This document shows, one piece after another, positions 1 through 25,970 of a stretch of DNA of 64,000 nt (position 1 is its first letter; the number at the start of each line of letters is the position of its first letter). Below the pieces are notes generated by a model. The model saw only the letters and a list, made by a program, of their open reading frames with translations, ran no database searches and was not told where the DNA came from. The position numbers and the translations under genes were made by a program. Source of the stretch: Branchiostoma belcheri (taxonomy: Eukaryota; Chordata; Leptocardii; Amphioxiformes; Branchiostomatidae); NCBI RefSeq assembly GCF_001625305.1, contig NW_017804620.1, positions 207,113 to 271,112 on the forward strand. The letters are read 5' to 3'.

Positions 1-1952
1 TATCCAGCATTCAGGCTGGCACATTCTCAAATCTACCTTGCCTCGAATTTTTGTTCCTGAACTCAAACAAGCTAAGGAACATCCAGGCTGGTACGTTTTC
101 AAATCTACCGCGGCTCCAAATTTTGCATCTGCAGTCAAACCAGCTATCTGCCCTTCCCCCAGACTTCAATGACATGATGGCATCTATTCCTAACTTACAG
201 ATTCGCCACAACCCCTGGCAGTGTGACTGTAAGATGGCTCCCTTTTGGCAAAAACTGAATGAAACTCCTGCAGTTCTAGACCAGATAACATGTGCCCAAC
301 CTGCCAACCTCGCAGGACTAAAACTAAAAGATATCAGTCCCGAAGATCTGATCTGTAAAGACCCTTTAGGCTCAACATTTACTAACAACTGTTACAATGG
401 CACCACCACCTCTCACTATCACTGGTACTTCAAACGCGATGTTGACTCTACAGTTGACACTAAATGGAAAGGGCCAGCGACCTCAACTCTTGCCGTCACT
501 GGTACTTCCCTTCAAAATGGTCCCAGTTTGCCCCCAGGTCCTGTGTACACTCCGACAGTTATTGGTGCAATGATTTCTTTTGCTGGTGGTGTCATTTTGA
601 CACTCTGGTGTAAAAGGAGGTTTGGGAATTCCGATTCAGGTTCGAACTCCAACCCTGCTTTGCACACCACAAACACTACAGCTGTTGTAGTAACTAGTGG
701 TCTTGATCACCAGTATGAAGATGTAGACCAACATAATCAGACAGGGCAGGGTCAGTCTCAGACCATCGCTAAATCCAACACAAACACCACAGCTACTGTA
801 GTGGCCAGTGGTCATGATCACAGGTATGAAGATATGAACCATCATGTTACGACAAGGCAGGGCCAGTCTCAGGCCATCACTAAATCCAACACAAACGCCA
901 CAGCTGTTGTAGCAACTAGTGGTCATGATCACAAGCATGAATATATGAATCTACATAATCAAACAGGGCAGGGTCAGTCTCAGACCATCACTGAATCCAA
1001 CACAAACACCACAGCTACTGTAGTGGCCAGTGGTCATGATCAGACAGGGCAGGGTCAGTCTCAGGCCATCACTGAATCCAACACAAACAACACAGCTGTT
1101 GTAGCAACTAGTGGTCATGATCACACGCATGAATATATGAATCTACATAATCAGACAGGGCAGGGTCAGTCTCAGACCATCACTGAATCCAACACAAACA
1201 CCACAGCTACTGCAGTGGCCAGTGGTGATGATCAGACAAGGCAGGGTCAGTCTCAGACCATCACTGAATCCAACACAAACACCACAGCTACTGTAGTGGC
1301 CAGTGGTCATGATCAGACAGGGCAGGGTCAGTCTCAGACCAACACCGAAACCTTGGATGCTAGAAATCTATCTTATGGCACAGGGCCGATAGTCTCTCAG
1401 CTTAATTCTCTGTACAAAACCACTACTGTAATGACCAGTGGTCATGATCAGACAGGGCAGGGTCAGTCTCAGACCATCACTGAATCCAACACAAACACCA
1501 CAGCTACTGTAGTAGCCAGTGGTCATGATCAGTCTAAAGACACCATGCAATCCTTTAATATTAAAAACCTACCACTAGTATCAACTGATGCATTGCTAGC
1601 TGCCTTACTGCCAAACCCTATGTATGAAGGTGTTGTAAAAACACACGATGATCAGACAGGGCAGGGTCAGTCTCAGGCCATCACCGAATCCAACACAAAC
1701 ACCACAGCTACTGTAATGACCAGTGGTGGTGATCAGGCAGGGCAGGGTCAGTCTCAGACCATCACTGAATCCAACACAAACACCACAGCTACTGTAGTAG
1801 CCAGTGGTCATGATCAGTCTAAAGACACCATGCAACCCTTTGATATTAGAAACCTACCACTAGTATCAACTGATGCATTGCTAGCTGCCTTACTGCCCAA
1901 CCCTATGTATGAAGGTATTGTAAAAACACATGAAAAGCGCCCATCAGTATAA
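1..1952 (+). CDS. LRR transmembrane receptor, 3' part (5' end outside window)
   Basis: An open frame runs from the left edge (first full codon at base 3) to TAA at 1950-1952, giving 649 residues without a start. In order: two LRRs containing IQAGTFSNLP; a C-terminal LRR cap starting NPWQCDCK (about residues 70-118); a short Ser/Thr/Pro stalk with an NGT glycosylation site; one membrane segment (about 184-206) followed by CKRR; then about 440 cytoplasmic residues. The tail is built from a repeat of about 27 residues (TATVVASGHD, TGQGQSQ, TITESN) holding tyrosine motifs: YEDV (near 237), YEDM (274), EYMNL (313 and 377) and NPMYEG (538 and 633). The cap-stalk-membrane order is typical of type I LRR receptors of the Toll/LRRC kind, but no TIR or other known domain follows. 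NPxY binds PTB domains and YxN binds Grb2-type SH2 domains in known proteins; use of these sites here is inferred. An innate immune or adhesion role is a guess. Confidence 0.85.
   Translation, partial: SSIQAGTFSNLPCLEFLFLNSNKLRNIQAGTFSNLPRLQILHLQSNQLSALPPDFNDMMASIPNLQIRHNPWQCDCKMAPFWQKLNETPAVLDQITCAQPANLAGLKLKDISPEDLICKDPLGSTFTNNCYNGTTTSHYHWYFKRDVDSTVDTKWKGPATSTLAVTGTSLQNGPSLPPGPVYTPTVIGAMISFAGGVILTLWCKRRFGNSDSGSNSNPALHTTNTTAVVVTSGLDHQYEDVDQHNQTGQGQSQTIAKSNTNTTATVVASGHDHRYEDMNHHVTTRQGQSQAITKSNTNATAVVATSGHDHKHEYMNLHNQTGQGQSQTITESNTNTTATVVASGHDQTGQGQSQAITESNTNNTAVVATSGHDHTHEYMNLHNQTGQGQSQTITESNTNTTATAVASGDDQTRQGQSQTITESNTNTTATVVASGHDQTGQGQSQTNTETLDARNLSYGTGPIVSQLNSLYKTTTVMTSGHDQTGQGQSQTITESNTNTTATVVASGHDQSKDTMQSFNIKNLPLVSTDALLAALLPNPMYEGVVKTHDDQTGQGQSQAITESNTNTTATVMTSGGDQAGQGQSQTITESNTNTTATVVASGHDQSKDTMQPFDIRNLPLVSTDALLAALLPNPMYEGIVKTHEKRPSV
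651..1935 (+). repeat. Coding tandem repeat in the receptor tail
   Basis: Imperfect units, mostly about 81 bp, keep one reading frame across 1.3 kb. Two longer units (about 1519-1647 and 1807-1930) are near-identical at a distance of 288 bp, and each carries a Leu/Ala-rich stretch followed by NPMYEG. Frame preservation argues for selection on the protein. Copy number is probably variable between alleles. Confidence 0.85.
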
Positions 1953-2184
1953 CTAGTTGTCATGATCAGACAGGACACTTTTTTCAGTCTTATGGCATAT
2001 GTAGGACATGAGGAAATCTATAATGTATTTGCCTTCGACTGAAGGCTATGCCTTCGGAGAAGGTTATGAAATCGGGTTTGCACTGTTTGGCAGATTAGGC
2101 ACGATAACTCTTGAAGGCAAGGTCCGAGGTTCACGATTTTTGGCAGGCAGGTTGATTTGGGGGTGGCCATTGTCAAGGCTAAAA

Positions 2185-2515
2185 ATGGGCTTCGTGGGGG
2201 GTTCCTAAGTCACTGTAGTTGACCTTGGTTTTGGTGTTTTTCCTTGTCATCAAGATATCTCGAGAATCCTTAAATGTATGTTCATTATTTTTAGTGGGCA
2301 AGTTACCGTTGAGAATGCCGAGGTCAAGTTCGAAGATGGGCCCCGTGGGGGTTTCTATGTCACTGCAGTTGACCTTTGTTTTTTGTGTTTTTTCTTGTCA
2401 TCAAGATAACTCGAGAATCTTTAAATGGATGTTCATGTTTTTTAGTTGGCAAGTTACCATTGACAATACCAAGGTCAAGTTCGGATATGGGCTTCGTGGG
2501 GGGTCCCCACGTCAT
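2185..2515. repeat. 150-bp tandem duplication
   Basis: Two adjacent units start near 2211 (CACTGTAGTTGACC) and 2361 (CACTGCAGTTGACC), a 150-bp period, with a partial third unit before 2211. Small ORFs across it shift frame between units, so it is not coding. It lies downstream of the receptor stop codon and may be 3' UTR or intergenic. Confidence 0.75.
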
Positions 2516-2990
2516 TGAATTAGAAAGTACTGCAGCGAAACTTCTGGTTTTTAAATCTCGTGATATGGACGTGCTATGGTCATGATTTTTAGATGGTAGG
2601 TAGTTCTCGTGCTCAGAAAGAAGTGCCGTAAGTTTGGGCCCCGTAGCAGCTTGTTTGGGAAATGCAGTGGCATTTGTTTGAAAATGTTTGAAGTAGGATA
2701 GCTCAAGAACCGGTTGACGGATTGTTGTTATTTTTGGTATCTCGGTAGCTTAAGTGATGCTTGACCTAATTTGCTGAATATTTTGCAAATTACGATCTAA
2801 TTTACATAATTAATGACAGAAGTCTATATATTTGCTGGGTTCTGTGATAAAACAATTAAAATGGTGGCATATGTAATCAAGAGGAAGAGATTTTCATTAT
2901 GTAAATTATGACTTAATTTGATTAATTAATAGAGAAATCTATATGTCATCCATAGTGCAGTAGACCTTTTTGGTTCCCACCTTCTACGGA

Positions 2991-3374
2991 TTACATTGAT
3001 TTATGCCCACAAGGATAGCTGGAAAAAAATTTCCTCTTTGTTAGGACAACAGAATCCTTGTGGAATTGGCGAAAGTGGCGCTTAATCTGCCTTTTTGGAT
3101 ATAACTGTTCAAAAGGACTCCCCCAGAAGTTGGTCTCATGTGGATGATGCCCTATTGCAAACTCATCAGTGTCATGCCTGTAATCCTTGAACAAACAAAG
3201 GCCCTCTTTGTTGCCCAGGTCACCAGCTACTGTAAATAAACCCTCAGTCAGCTCCACATGCAAGTGGTGTTGTTCCTCTCTGGCCCTTGTGTAAACACAG
3301 ATGTGGAAGTGGGTCACATCCTTGAGCTCTACATTATCTGGGGCTGGGGCAGGCAAGCAGTTTTGATAGCCCAT
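2991..3374 (-). pseudogene. Unrecognised minus-strand ORF, possible exon remnant
   Basis: A 127-codon open frame begins MGYQNC and has a mixed, protein-like composition rich in His, Phe, Arg and Lys. I do not recognise a family. Its N-terminal portion is repeated at 3522-3651, where the minus strand again reads VEL-x-D-x-THFHICVYTR but a frame break and stop sit upstream of it. The intact copy could be a terminal exon or a decayed gene; the second copy is broken. No flanking gene supports it. Confidence 0.3.
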
Positions 3375-3651
3375 GATGTAAACAGGCTGGGGTCACAAAT
3401 ATTTGGTGTCAATAACAGTCAATCGACAAGAACGGCCTACAAAATGCTACGTGAATTTGATTTCTGTTATGAACACTCCATTTGTTTTGCACCCGACATG
3501 ACCTTTCGCTGGTAACTCTCCTGCCCTTGTGTAAACACAGATGTGGAAGTGGGTCAAATCGTTGAGCTCTACATCAACTGGGGTATGCAGTCAAGCAGTT
3601 TTGATAGCTCATGATGTAAACAGGCTGGGGACACAAATTTTTGGTGTCAAT
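3282..3651. repeat. Direct duplication of about 130 bp
   Basis: Segments 3282-3413 and 3522-3651 are about 90% alike. Both begin with CCCTTGTGTAAACACAGATG and end with GGTGTCAATAA; they are 240 bp apart. The first overlaps the minus-strand ORF that starts at 3374. Confidence 0.75.
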
Positions 3652-5002
3652 AAGGCCTAATTTGCATAAATAATGAGAAAAATGCTATAAATAGTACAAT
3701 GAAATAGTGGTTACTGACAGGATTTTCATACTGGCTGCATTTGGAAGTTAAGTGAAGGTGATCAGTATTAAACATAATTTATTCAAATCTGAACCTTATT
3801 TGCATGATTTATGAGGAAATGCTAGAATAGCCCTCTTTGTTTAAGATTATAAGACTGTCATTGGATGGAAAATATGATCAAAGGATATAATTGCAAGTGA
3901 GGATATTATTTCGATAATCAATGTGAAACATTCATAATTTGTCAGTCGTAAAGGTTAACATCATTTGTCGAAGGCATGAGATCGTGGAACTCTAGTGTAC
4001 TATGAACCTATGCTTGCTATTTGTGATTTTTGTAATATTATATTGAGGAGTAAACTGTACGTTTCAAATACATGATGTATTTTAGTAATAATATATGTGA
4101 CCAATGATTTACCCATGTGAAACCTGAAAGAATTACATTTGCTCAAAAAACTTCTTTTTATATGTAGAATCGTGTTATAGGTTTGTATTTCACATGCTGT
4201 GAGTGTTGCTAGTGATTTGCGGTTTTAGCGATTTATATATTAATTGTAATTCAGATAATAGACACTACAAAACTGTACCATTTTTAAGCTCAATGAATCG
4301 GTGACAATAATATTTTCAGGAACATGTTGAAACGACAGTGTCCAGTAGAAACGTTTAAGTGACATGGTTGTACCACTTATTTCTCCCACAATTTTGTATT
4401 ACTGACATATTGTGAAAGACATATTTTTTATTTTGGTGTTAACGATTTTGCGGTTAGAAATTTTAGTGTTTAACATATTTGTTGTAACAGTGCAATTCAG
4501 TACCTCTGACAGTTGTTTTGCATAACTAACATTTTGAACCTCAAAAAGCAGTCATAATGTTAAGATACGATAATGTTAGAAAGCATTTTTTAAAGAAGGA
4601 ACATCATTCTATCACTAACTGTTCCTTACTGGGAAAAAAAAAACTGTTCCTTCAATTTTATCTGATGGCATATAGTGCAAGACATATTTGTTGAACCGAA
4701 TAAAATTGTAATATGTAAAGGCATATGTAAAGGCATGTTTGGTTACTCTAAGGTTTAATAATTTGTTAAATAATGCACCCAATTCCACATTCCCGCAGTT
4801 AGAACATTCATTCTAGCCCAAATTAGTGTAAAATACAAGCCTCATTGCCTCAGAATGCAAAGCATAAGTAGCTTGTTGCATTGTAGACCTAGTCCGCTAG
4901 GTGGCGGCACTAACTCACATCTTGAGTAGAAGTGTATGATGCACACGTTCAAGTTGTAATTTCCGGCTAGTTTCTGTCAGACTCGGTGGGTTGTTGGAAA
5001 AG
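3652..5002. other. AT-rich region with no gene seen
   Basis: Low-GC sequence without long open frames or convincing splice-bounded exons. Its last 150 bases lead into a (TGAA)n tract and look like the 3' end of a retroposon. Confidence 0.6.
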
Positions 5003-5076
5003 GATGAATGAATGAATGAATGAATGAATGAATGAATGAATGAATGAATGAATGAATGAATGAATGAATGAATGAA
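5003..5076. repeat. (TGAA)n microsatellite
   Basis: About 18 uninterrupted TGAA units. L2/CR1-type LINEs and their SINEs commonly end in such tails, so the preceding segment (about 4880-5002) may be a truncated element; that part is inferred. Confidence 0.9.
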
Positions 5077-5128
5077 GCCTAGGTAGCCTGGGTGCCAGAC
5101 TGTTGCCAGGGCCTATATACAGGCTAGC

Positions 5129-5275
5129 TCCTCGGCTCCAGGGCTAGCCTGCGGCTCCAGGGCTAGCCTGCGGCTCCAGGGATAGCCTGCGGCTCCAGGT
5201 CTAGCCTGGGTGCCAGTCTATTGCCAGACCCAGGACCAACATACAGGCCAGCTCCTCGGCTCCAGGGCTAGTTAG
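5129..5275. repeat. 21-bp tandem repeat and related fragments
   Basis: Units of the type GGCTCCAGGGCTAGCCTGC repeat about four times, flanked by CCTGGGTGCCAG motifs that also occur at the ends of nearby foldback elements. Confidence 0.7.
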
Positions 5276-5769
5276 ACCTAGTTGGTCAGGGTCTTAGGGG
5301 TTAGTGAGGGGCTGGCATATGTACTGACCCTGAGGATTGTCTGGCATCCAGGCTAAGCAACCCGAGCCCTGAGAAGCCTGGTAGAGGCTACGTAATCCGC
5401 CCTGGAGGTGGTAAGAGGTCACGTGGTCCCGGGGCGCAACACTTGAAGCTCGCAGCCAGCGCCGAGGAGCTGATTCTTCGTGTCAAAACATTCCACTGAC
5501 AACCCCCCTCCCCCTAACCTGGTCACCGTTCTCTACGCAGGGTTTGGAGTACAGTATTTCAGTCGGTCCAAGTTTTTGTGTTGGGCACTCGATCTAGCCT
5601 GGGTTCCCGACTGTTGCCAGCCAGGGACAGTATACAGGCTACCCTGGACGCCAACTAGTATCGGGCCGTTAGCCGTTTTCCTTCGGCAGCCAAGAGCCCT
5701 TCGCCCGCCTATCTAAATTACCGCTACGGGGGAGTTGTGCCCGAGGGGTTTGTCCGGCCCTATTACTAG

Positions 5770-6203
5770 CAAAGGCGAGTTACTAGTATACCACGGACCT
5801 ATCTCCAGCTGGTTTCCCCTGAGCGAAGAAACTGAGGCCTGAGGGTAGGCGGCCCCAAACGCTCTCGGCGCCGAAGGGATAACACTGAGCTCACGGCGGT
5901 CTGGTTACCAGGCTAGGTGGAGACTACAGTGAGCGAAGGAACTTAAAAAAACCCGAAGCGCGGTAATTGAGGCCTGGTTGGCGGCCCCAAACGCTCTCGG
6001 CGCCGAAGGGATAGCGCTGAGCTCACGGCGATCTGCTTACCAGGCTACCTGGTTACCAAAGGCGAGTTACAGGTACTAGTATACCACGGACCTATCTCCA
6101 GCTGGTTTCCCCTGAGCGAAGAAACTGAGGCCTGGTTGGCGGCCCGAAACGCTCTCGGCGCCGAAGGGATAGCGCTGAGCTCACGGCGGTCTGGTTACCC
6201 ACC
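5770..6203 (+). promoter_or_regulatory. Triplicated GC-rich block upstream of the mosaic gene start
   Basis: A unit containing CGCTCTCGGCGCCGAAGGGA and GAGCTCACGGCG occurs three times (about 5774-5915, 5965-6050, 6058-6199). The third copy ends 4 bases before the ATG at 6204; the earlier copies diverge at the same point. Position and GC content suggest promoter or 5' UTR sequence. No TATA box is evident. The regulatory role is inferred. Confidence 0.5.
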
Positions 6204-21362
<15,159 letters not shown>

Positions 21363-22124
21363 AAAACCATGGACAATTTTTCTAGTGCAATATCAAGTCT
21401 CTATATTGTCTGTGGCAGAGATAAAATGACGTCAGCTGCCATGGCAATGAACTATGACCTGTGGCGGGCATGGTGCTTGGATCTGTGAAAAGCGCCGCAC
21501 GCGGATTTACTTGGAAGTGCAGGAGTCACAGCAACTCGGAGGTGCAGTCCAGTCTGATGACGTCATCCGCAGACGGCTTTTACAAAAGAAAGCTAGGAAA
21601 TTTGGCGGGAAAAAATCAGTAGACATACCTGAGCTGCAGTACCAAGTATGAAGCCCAGGGGCGCTTCTGTATGGAATGCAATACTAGTATTTTCCTATCG
21701 CCCAATACCTTTGGCTGAACGACATTAACTTTTACAATTTGAGAGCGTTTTCATGACTTTCGAATATATTTTTATATCATGTTCTTCTACAAATCGCCGA
21801 CTTAAAATATGTCGGAAACACCTTTTTGTGTAAAATTCGTGGTTAGTTTTCACATTTTTTCTCTGTGATGTCATTGAAAAACGACCAGATGTGCTTGAAG
21901 TATTCCATAGACGCGGCTATCAAACAACCAAAGTATTAACCCCCAAGCCTGTCTGATGGTATAGTCCATGACACATATCATATTTCACCCGCCACTCACC
22001 GGCAATAGCACGCCTGGGTAGATCCCAATGGGCAGGGCGACACCAATACGTCTGCGGGGGGTGGGACCGAAGATCCTTTTCTTGTTCAAGTTTACTAAAA
22101 ACCCGCCTCAAGCCTGCTGACTTC
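21363..22124 (+). other. 3' flank of the mosaic gene
   Basis: Probably includes the 3' UTR. I see no canonical AATAAA close to the stop codon; the nearest variant is ATAAAA near 21420. Small ORFs here have no recognisable product. Confidence 0.5.
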
Positions 22125-22133
22125 AACAGACGG

Positions 22134-22326
22134 TAGCCTCCGTAGCAGGCTTATAGAACTGGGGGTTTGGTGGTCTTCGGATGTTTTCTGATTAGCCCAG
22201 TTCTAATAAAAACGGGGGTAATTCAACCAGGCCGGCTATGCAATCATAAATAGCACATAAAAGCTCCCAAAGATCATGAAGACCCCCAAAAGTAAACCCC
22301 CAGTTTTTGGCGTGCTATGGAGGCTA
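22134..22326. mobile_element. MITE family C with perfect 9-bp duplication
   Basis: TAGCCTCCGTAGCAGGC and its inverse, flanked by AACAGACGG on both sides (22125-22133, 22327-22335). Confidence 0.93.
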
Positions 22327-22492
22327 AACAGACGGTCCCGACGCGACAAATGTATCGCGTTTCTACCCATTCAACGGTCCGAAATGTGATGGCAACTGCG
22401 GACTGTTGTGCCGATTTTGTGGGCGTGTGTTCAATCTATTCTCAACGACGTCTGCATATCCGTGAATAATTTCATCAGGTTGGTTACTGATT

Positions 22493-23526
22493 GAAACCTA
22501 GCCTCAGTGTAGCCTCTACCAGGCACCGCGGCTCGCTGGAAAAATAGTAGAAAATGGCCGAAATAAAGGGATAGTATACCAGGGAAGATCTCCGGCCATA
22601 GAAGATCCGACTGGTAGAGGCTAGAAACCTAGCCTCAGTGTAGCCTCTACCAGGCTTCGGCAGGCGACTGGGAAAATAGTAGAAAATGGCCGAAATAAAG
22701 GGATAGTATACTAGAGAAGATCTCGGGCCATAGAAGACTCAATTCGCAACCCACGGACTGGTAGAGGCCTAGCCTCAGTGTAGCCTCTACCAGGCTTCAG
22801 GAGGCGGCTGGAAAGAGTAGAAATTGGCCGAAATAAAGGGATAGTATACCAGAGAAGATCCCAGGCCATAGACGATCCAATGGACCTATACCATTATTAC
22901 GTCACAGCTTGTTTACCGCAATGAATGCCGGTCAATCGACGTTTGTATTGTACAGGGGTGTGTAGCGCGGTGTGTGTTTGTGTAGCGTTAGCCTAATATA
23001 AGGCTTTTAATACAGTACTACTTTCTTCTAATGTCACAACTAAATCACCCATGCGGCATGTAATGCTGTGTCAACACAACTAGACGCAGTAAAAATCAGA
23101 CATACCTGACTTTGAAAACTTTGAAATGATCTTTATTCTTTAACTGACTGTTCTAGAATGTTCTTTAGATCAGGTAAACAAACTGTGGTATAGGTCCATT
23201 CGCGACTGGTAGAGGCTAGAAACCTAGCCTCAATGTAGCCTCTACCAGGCTTCGGGAGGCGGCTGGAAAGAGTATAAATTGGCCAAATAGAGAGAGATAA
23301 CATGCCAGGGGAATTGGTCCGCTAAAGGAGTACAGTTCTTCTTTCTCTGTTTATTTGGCCAATTTCTACTTTTTCAGTAGCCTCTACCAGGCTTCGGGAG
23401 GCGGCTGAAAAGAGTAGAAATTGGCCAAATAGAGAGAGATAACATGCTGGGGGAGTTCGCATGTTATCTCTCTATTTGGCCAATTTCTACTAGCTCTTTC
23501 CAGCCGCCTCCCGAAGCCTGGTAGAG
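22493..23526. mobile_element. Tandem cluster of five family A/B MITEs
   Basis: Elements start at 22510, 22641, 22781, 23236 and 23378. The first four are each preceded by a copy of the linker CCTAGCCTCAGTG (CCTAGCCTCAATG before the fourth), so element plus flank was duplicated as a unit. The first three lack the inner part of the right arm. Confidence 0.85.
22881..23198. mobile_element. 318-bp element nested in a MITE
   Basis: TGGACCTATACCA and TGGTATAGGTCCA are inverted ends. Removing the segment restores the host sequence GATCCAATTCGCGAC, as read in the copies at 22641 and 32525. The interior is AT-rich with no ORF. Confidence 0.85.
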
Positions 23527-23544
23527 TCCAGCCCCAGTGCACAG

Positions 23545-23670
23545 TGAACCAGTCAGAATTGCCCTGATGAAGAAGACAAACGGTCATCGAAACGTCGGCT
23601 CTTGTTTAACAAGTGGCTGTGAATAAAGAACTTTGTTGTTCAGACATGTCTTATATCCCTTTTATACTTG
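23545..23670 (+). mobile_element. Retroposon-like 3' tail
   Basis: CTGATGAAGAAGAC, TCGAAACGTCGGCTC and GTGAATAAAGAACTTTG form a compact unit with a polyadenylation motif. Similar tails occur on Penelope-like and related retroelements. Confidence 0.5.
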
Positions 23671-24420
23671 ATAAAGATGAACAGTTTAAGAATATCAGAA
23701 ACCTGGTTGCCAGATATTCTGTGGTACCCCAAGGGTCAAATAATTAGATTAAGGAATACTGGAGATGCATATATGATCAGATAAAACACATGAAAACGAG
23801 AAACGCAAACAGATACACTGAAGATTTTATTCTGGATCTTTATTGAATTTCTAAGGGATGTACAAGTTTAAGAGTATAGCAATGTTAGGGCATAGTCTCA
23901 TTTGAAGGATGCAAGGCTTTTTATTGGCTAATAATGACAATGACAATGACAATGAACGTTATTGCATGTTCACGCCCTACACGGGCCAAATGCACTTAAG
24001 TTAAATAACTTGGTAACAAGAATAGAAGAAGTCATTGTTACATTCGTGTGCTATTTATCTATCTACAGGATCTAACTACAGGATCTCTTCTCTCTTTTTA
24101 TAATACACTTCTTTCTGATGGTATGTCAGTTCTAATAGTGCTCGGCTTCTTGAGAATTGCTTCCACAAAACTGACGCCAGGAAAAAAATATATTAGAAGC
24201 TCCCAACGGTTTACAGGTCTTGGTTAATAAGTTTAAACTTTTTTGCATAATCCACAAAGTAACGAACTTTGCCATCTACGAAAAGCTTGTCATACAATTG
24301 AAAAGGAGACGGAAAATATCTTAATATAAAGTTGTTATACGTTGTATTCCATCCCGTTGCAATACTTTAAGTTATAGAGCACAACTGAATGTAGCACCTG
24401 TAAAATGACAGTAAAATAAG
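23671..24420. other. AT-rich region with no gene seen
   Basis: Includes a short (TGACAA)n run near 23935 and a retroposon-like GTTATTGCATGTTCACGCC segment. No coding exon recognised. Confidence 0.5.
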
Positions 24421-24520
24421 TTACCTTACCCAAGAGGACAGTACCCTGGGATCGGGATGACAGGAGCTCGTTCCCATGACAACAAGATGGCGGCTCATCC
24501 GAATTCGAAGAAGTCGTCCG
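24421..24520 (+). promoter_or_regulatory. Candidate bidirectional promoter and first exon
   Basis: AAGATGGCGGC at 24484-24494 is the YY1-type initiation motif in which the start codon overlaps the site. It is followed by TCCG|GTAAGT (donor after 24520). On the minus strand CTCTTGG|GTAAGG near 24430 is also donor-like. If used, the ATG at 24487 begins MAAHPNSKKSS. Downstream + strand exon candidates are at 25971-26050 and 27842-27878. The unit is inferred; no long ORF results. Confidence 0.4.
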
Positions 24521-24691
24521 GTAAGTTCGTTGTTTGCTGTTTTCTGTCGTCGTTTGTTGCTTTGTCCTCGCGCGGAAAAGAGAGCAACTCCATGACAGTG
24601 TTCCCGAAGTTCGACAGTCACGGAAAGGCTCTCCCTTCCGCACAGAGGCGGGAAAATCGAACACAGTTCGATAGAACACTGTTCGATGAAC

Positions 24692-25245
24692 CTTGGGAAA
24701 GGGGGAGGGGGGCAAATGGAGAGAAACTTTATTCGTCGGTGAAGGTTAGACATCCAGGTAATAAGATACGCCAAAAAGCAGTTACTCAAGCAACTGGATA
24801 TGATTTGGGAAACGGTCAGACGTTTCAGCTACTTTCCACTAGCTTTCGTCAGTGACTGAGAGACCAGAGGAGAAATGCAGGTTTTAATATATGCACAAAC
24901 TATTGATTGATTATGCATTTAAAGTATTAAAGTATTTAAAATATGATCATCGTTCTGTCTACGTACAGAGAGTGAATTATTATAAAGCTTGGCGTAAAAG
25001 TTGATGTAATGCAGCGACGGGAGACCTTGGGAAAGGGGGAGGGGGGCAGATCGAGAGAAACTTTATTTATTGTATGATGACGAAACAAAGTAATGAGACG
25101 CTTATACATGTGTGATCATCGTTTTGTCTACGTACAGATATTGAATAATAAAAAAAAAAAACTTGGCGTAAAAGTTGATGTATCGATTGGAAACCTTGAA
25201 AAAGGGGGAGGGGCAGATATGTTTGATCGAGAGAAACTTTATTTA
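24692..25245. repeat. Three tandem units with AAAGGGGGAGGGG
   Basis: CTTGGGAAAGGGGGAGGGG or a variant followed by GAGAGAAACTTTATT recurs at about 24693, 25024 and 25195. CATCGTT-TGTCTACGTACAG precedes the second and third copies. Confidence 0.75.
24742..24880. mobile_element. Family F element, single arm
   Basis: GTTAGACATCCAGGTAATAA, GCAGTTACTCAAGCAACTGG and TTTCGTCAGTGACTGA match the complete palindromic copy at 56341. Confidence 0.8.
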
Positions 25246-25970
25246 TTCACGTGACCTAATAAAGCACACAGGTGCTCATATGATCACTGGTCTATCTACA
25301 GATAGTGTATGTTAGAATTAAGAGTATTTATCAGAATGATCGTGCACTTGAATATGCTTGTTAGAAAGAGAGAGAGATAGTGATAGTATTTTTTTTACTA
25401 GTAATGTTCTGGTAAATAATAGGTGCATATTGATCATTAAAGATATAGAAAGAAAGTTTATTGCAAATACATGCCCGAGGGCTAATTGCAGTTACAAACA
25501 ACATAAGAAAGAAAATACAATGGTATGTGAGACTATATCTACGTCTAGCATTATACTATATTCTACAACATGCATGGTACTAGTTTTACTGGGTTAGACT
25601 TCTTCTTTTTAAGCAATGGAAGACGAATTTACCCACTTCTTCTATAGTATGTGGGTTCTTTGACATATTACCCGTGTGCTGGGACCTACTATGACAAACC
25701 AAGGAGGTTCTATGAACGTCCTTGGAGAAACCCGTCGCCTTCCAAGACTTAAAAGGCAGATGATTACCCGTATAACACAGTAATATGATCTAGCAGTCGT
25801 GACCACGTGATCGTCCTATATTTTGTCACTACGTGCACGAGATCTTTGTTGCACCAAAACCTTACTGCCTTTTTTATTCAGAAATAGAATTTAAAATTCA
25901 GTCTGTTTCTAACTCTAAAAAAATTCAACAAGTTCTACAACAACGTTTTATAATTTTTTTTTTCTGACAG

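Noticed and set aside
21420-21565. Paired TGACGTCA sites as a regulatory module
   Set aside because: The octamer also occurs by chance in exon 7 and elsewhere in the window, so two copies after the stop codon are weak evidence.
24457-24855. 132-codon plus-strand ORF as one intact gene
   Set aside because: Its second half is a family F mobile element and a tandem repeat; only the ATG and donor at its start look meaningful.
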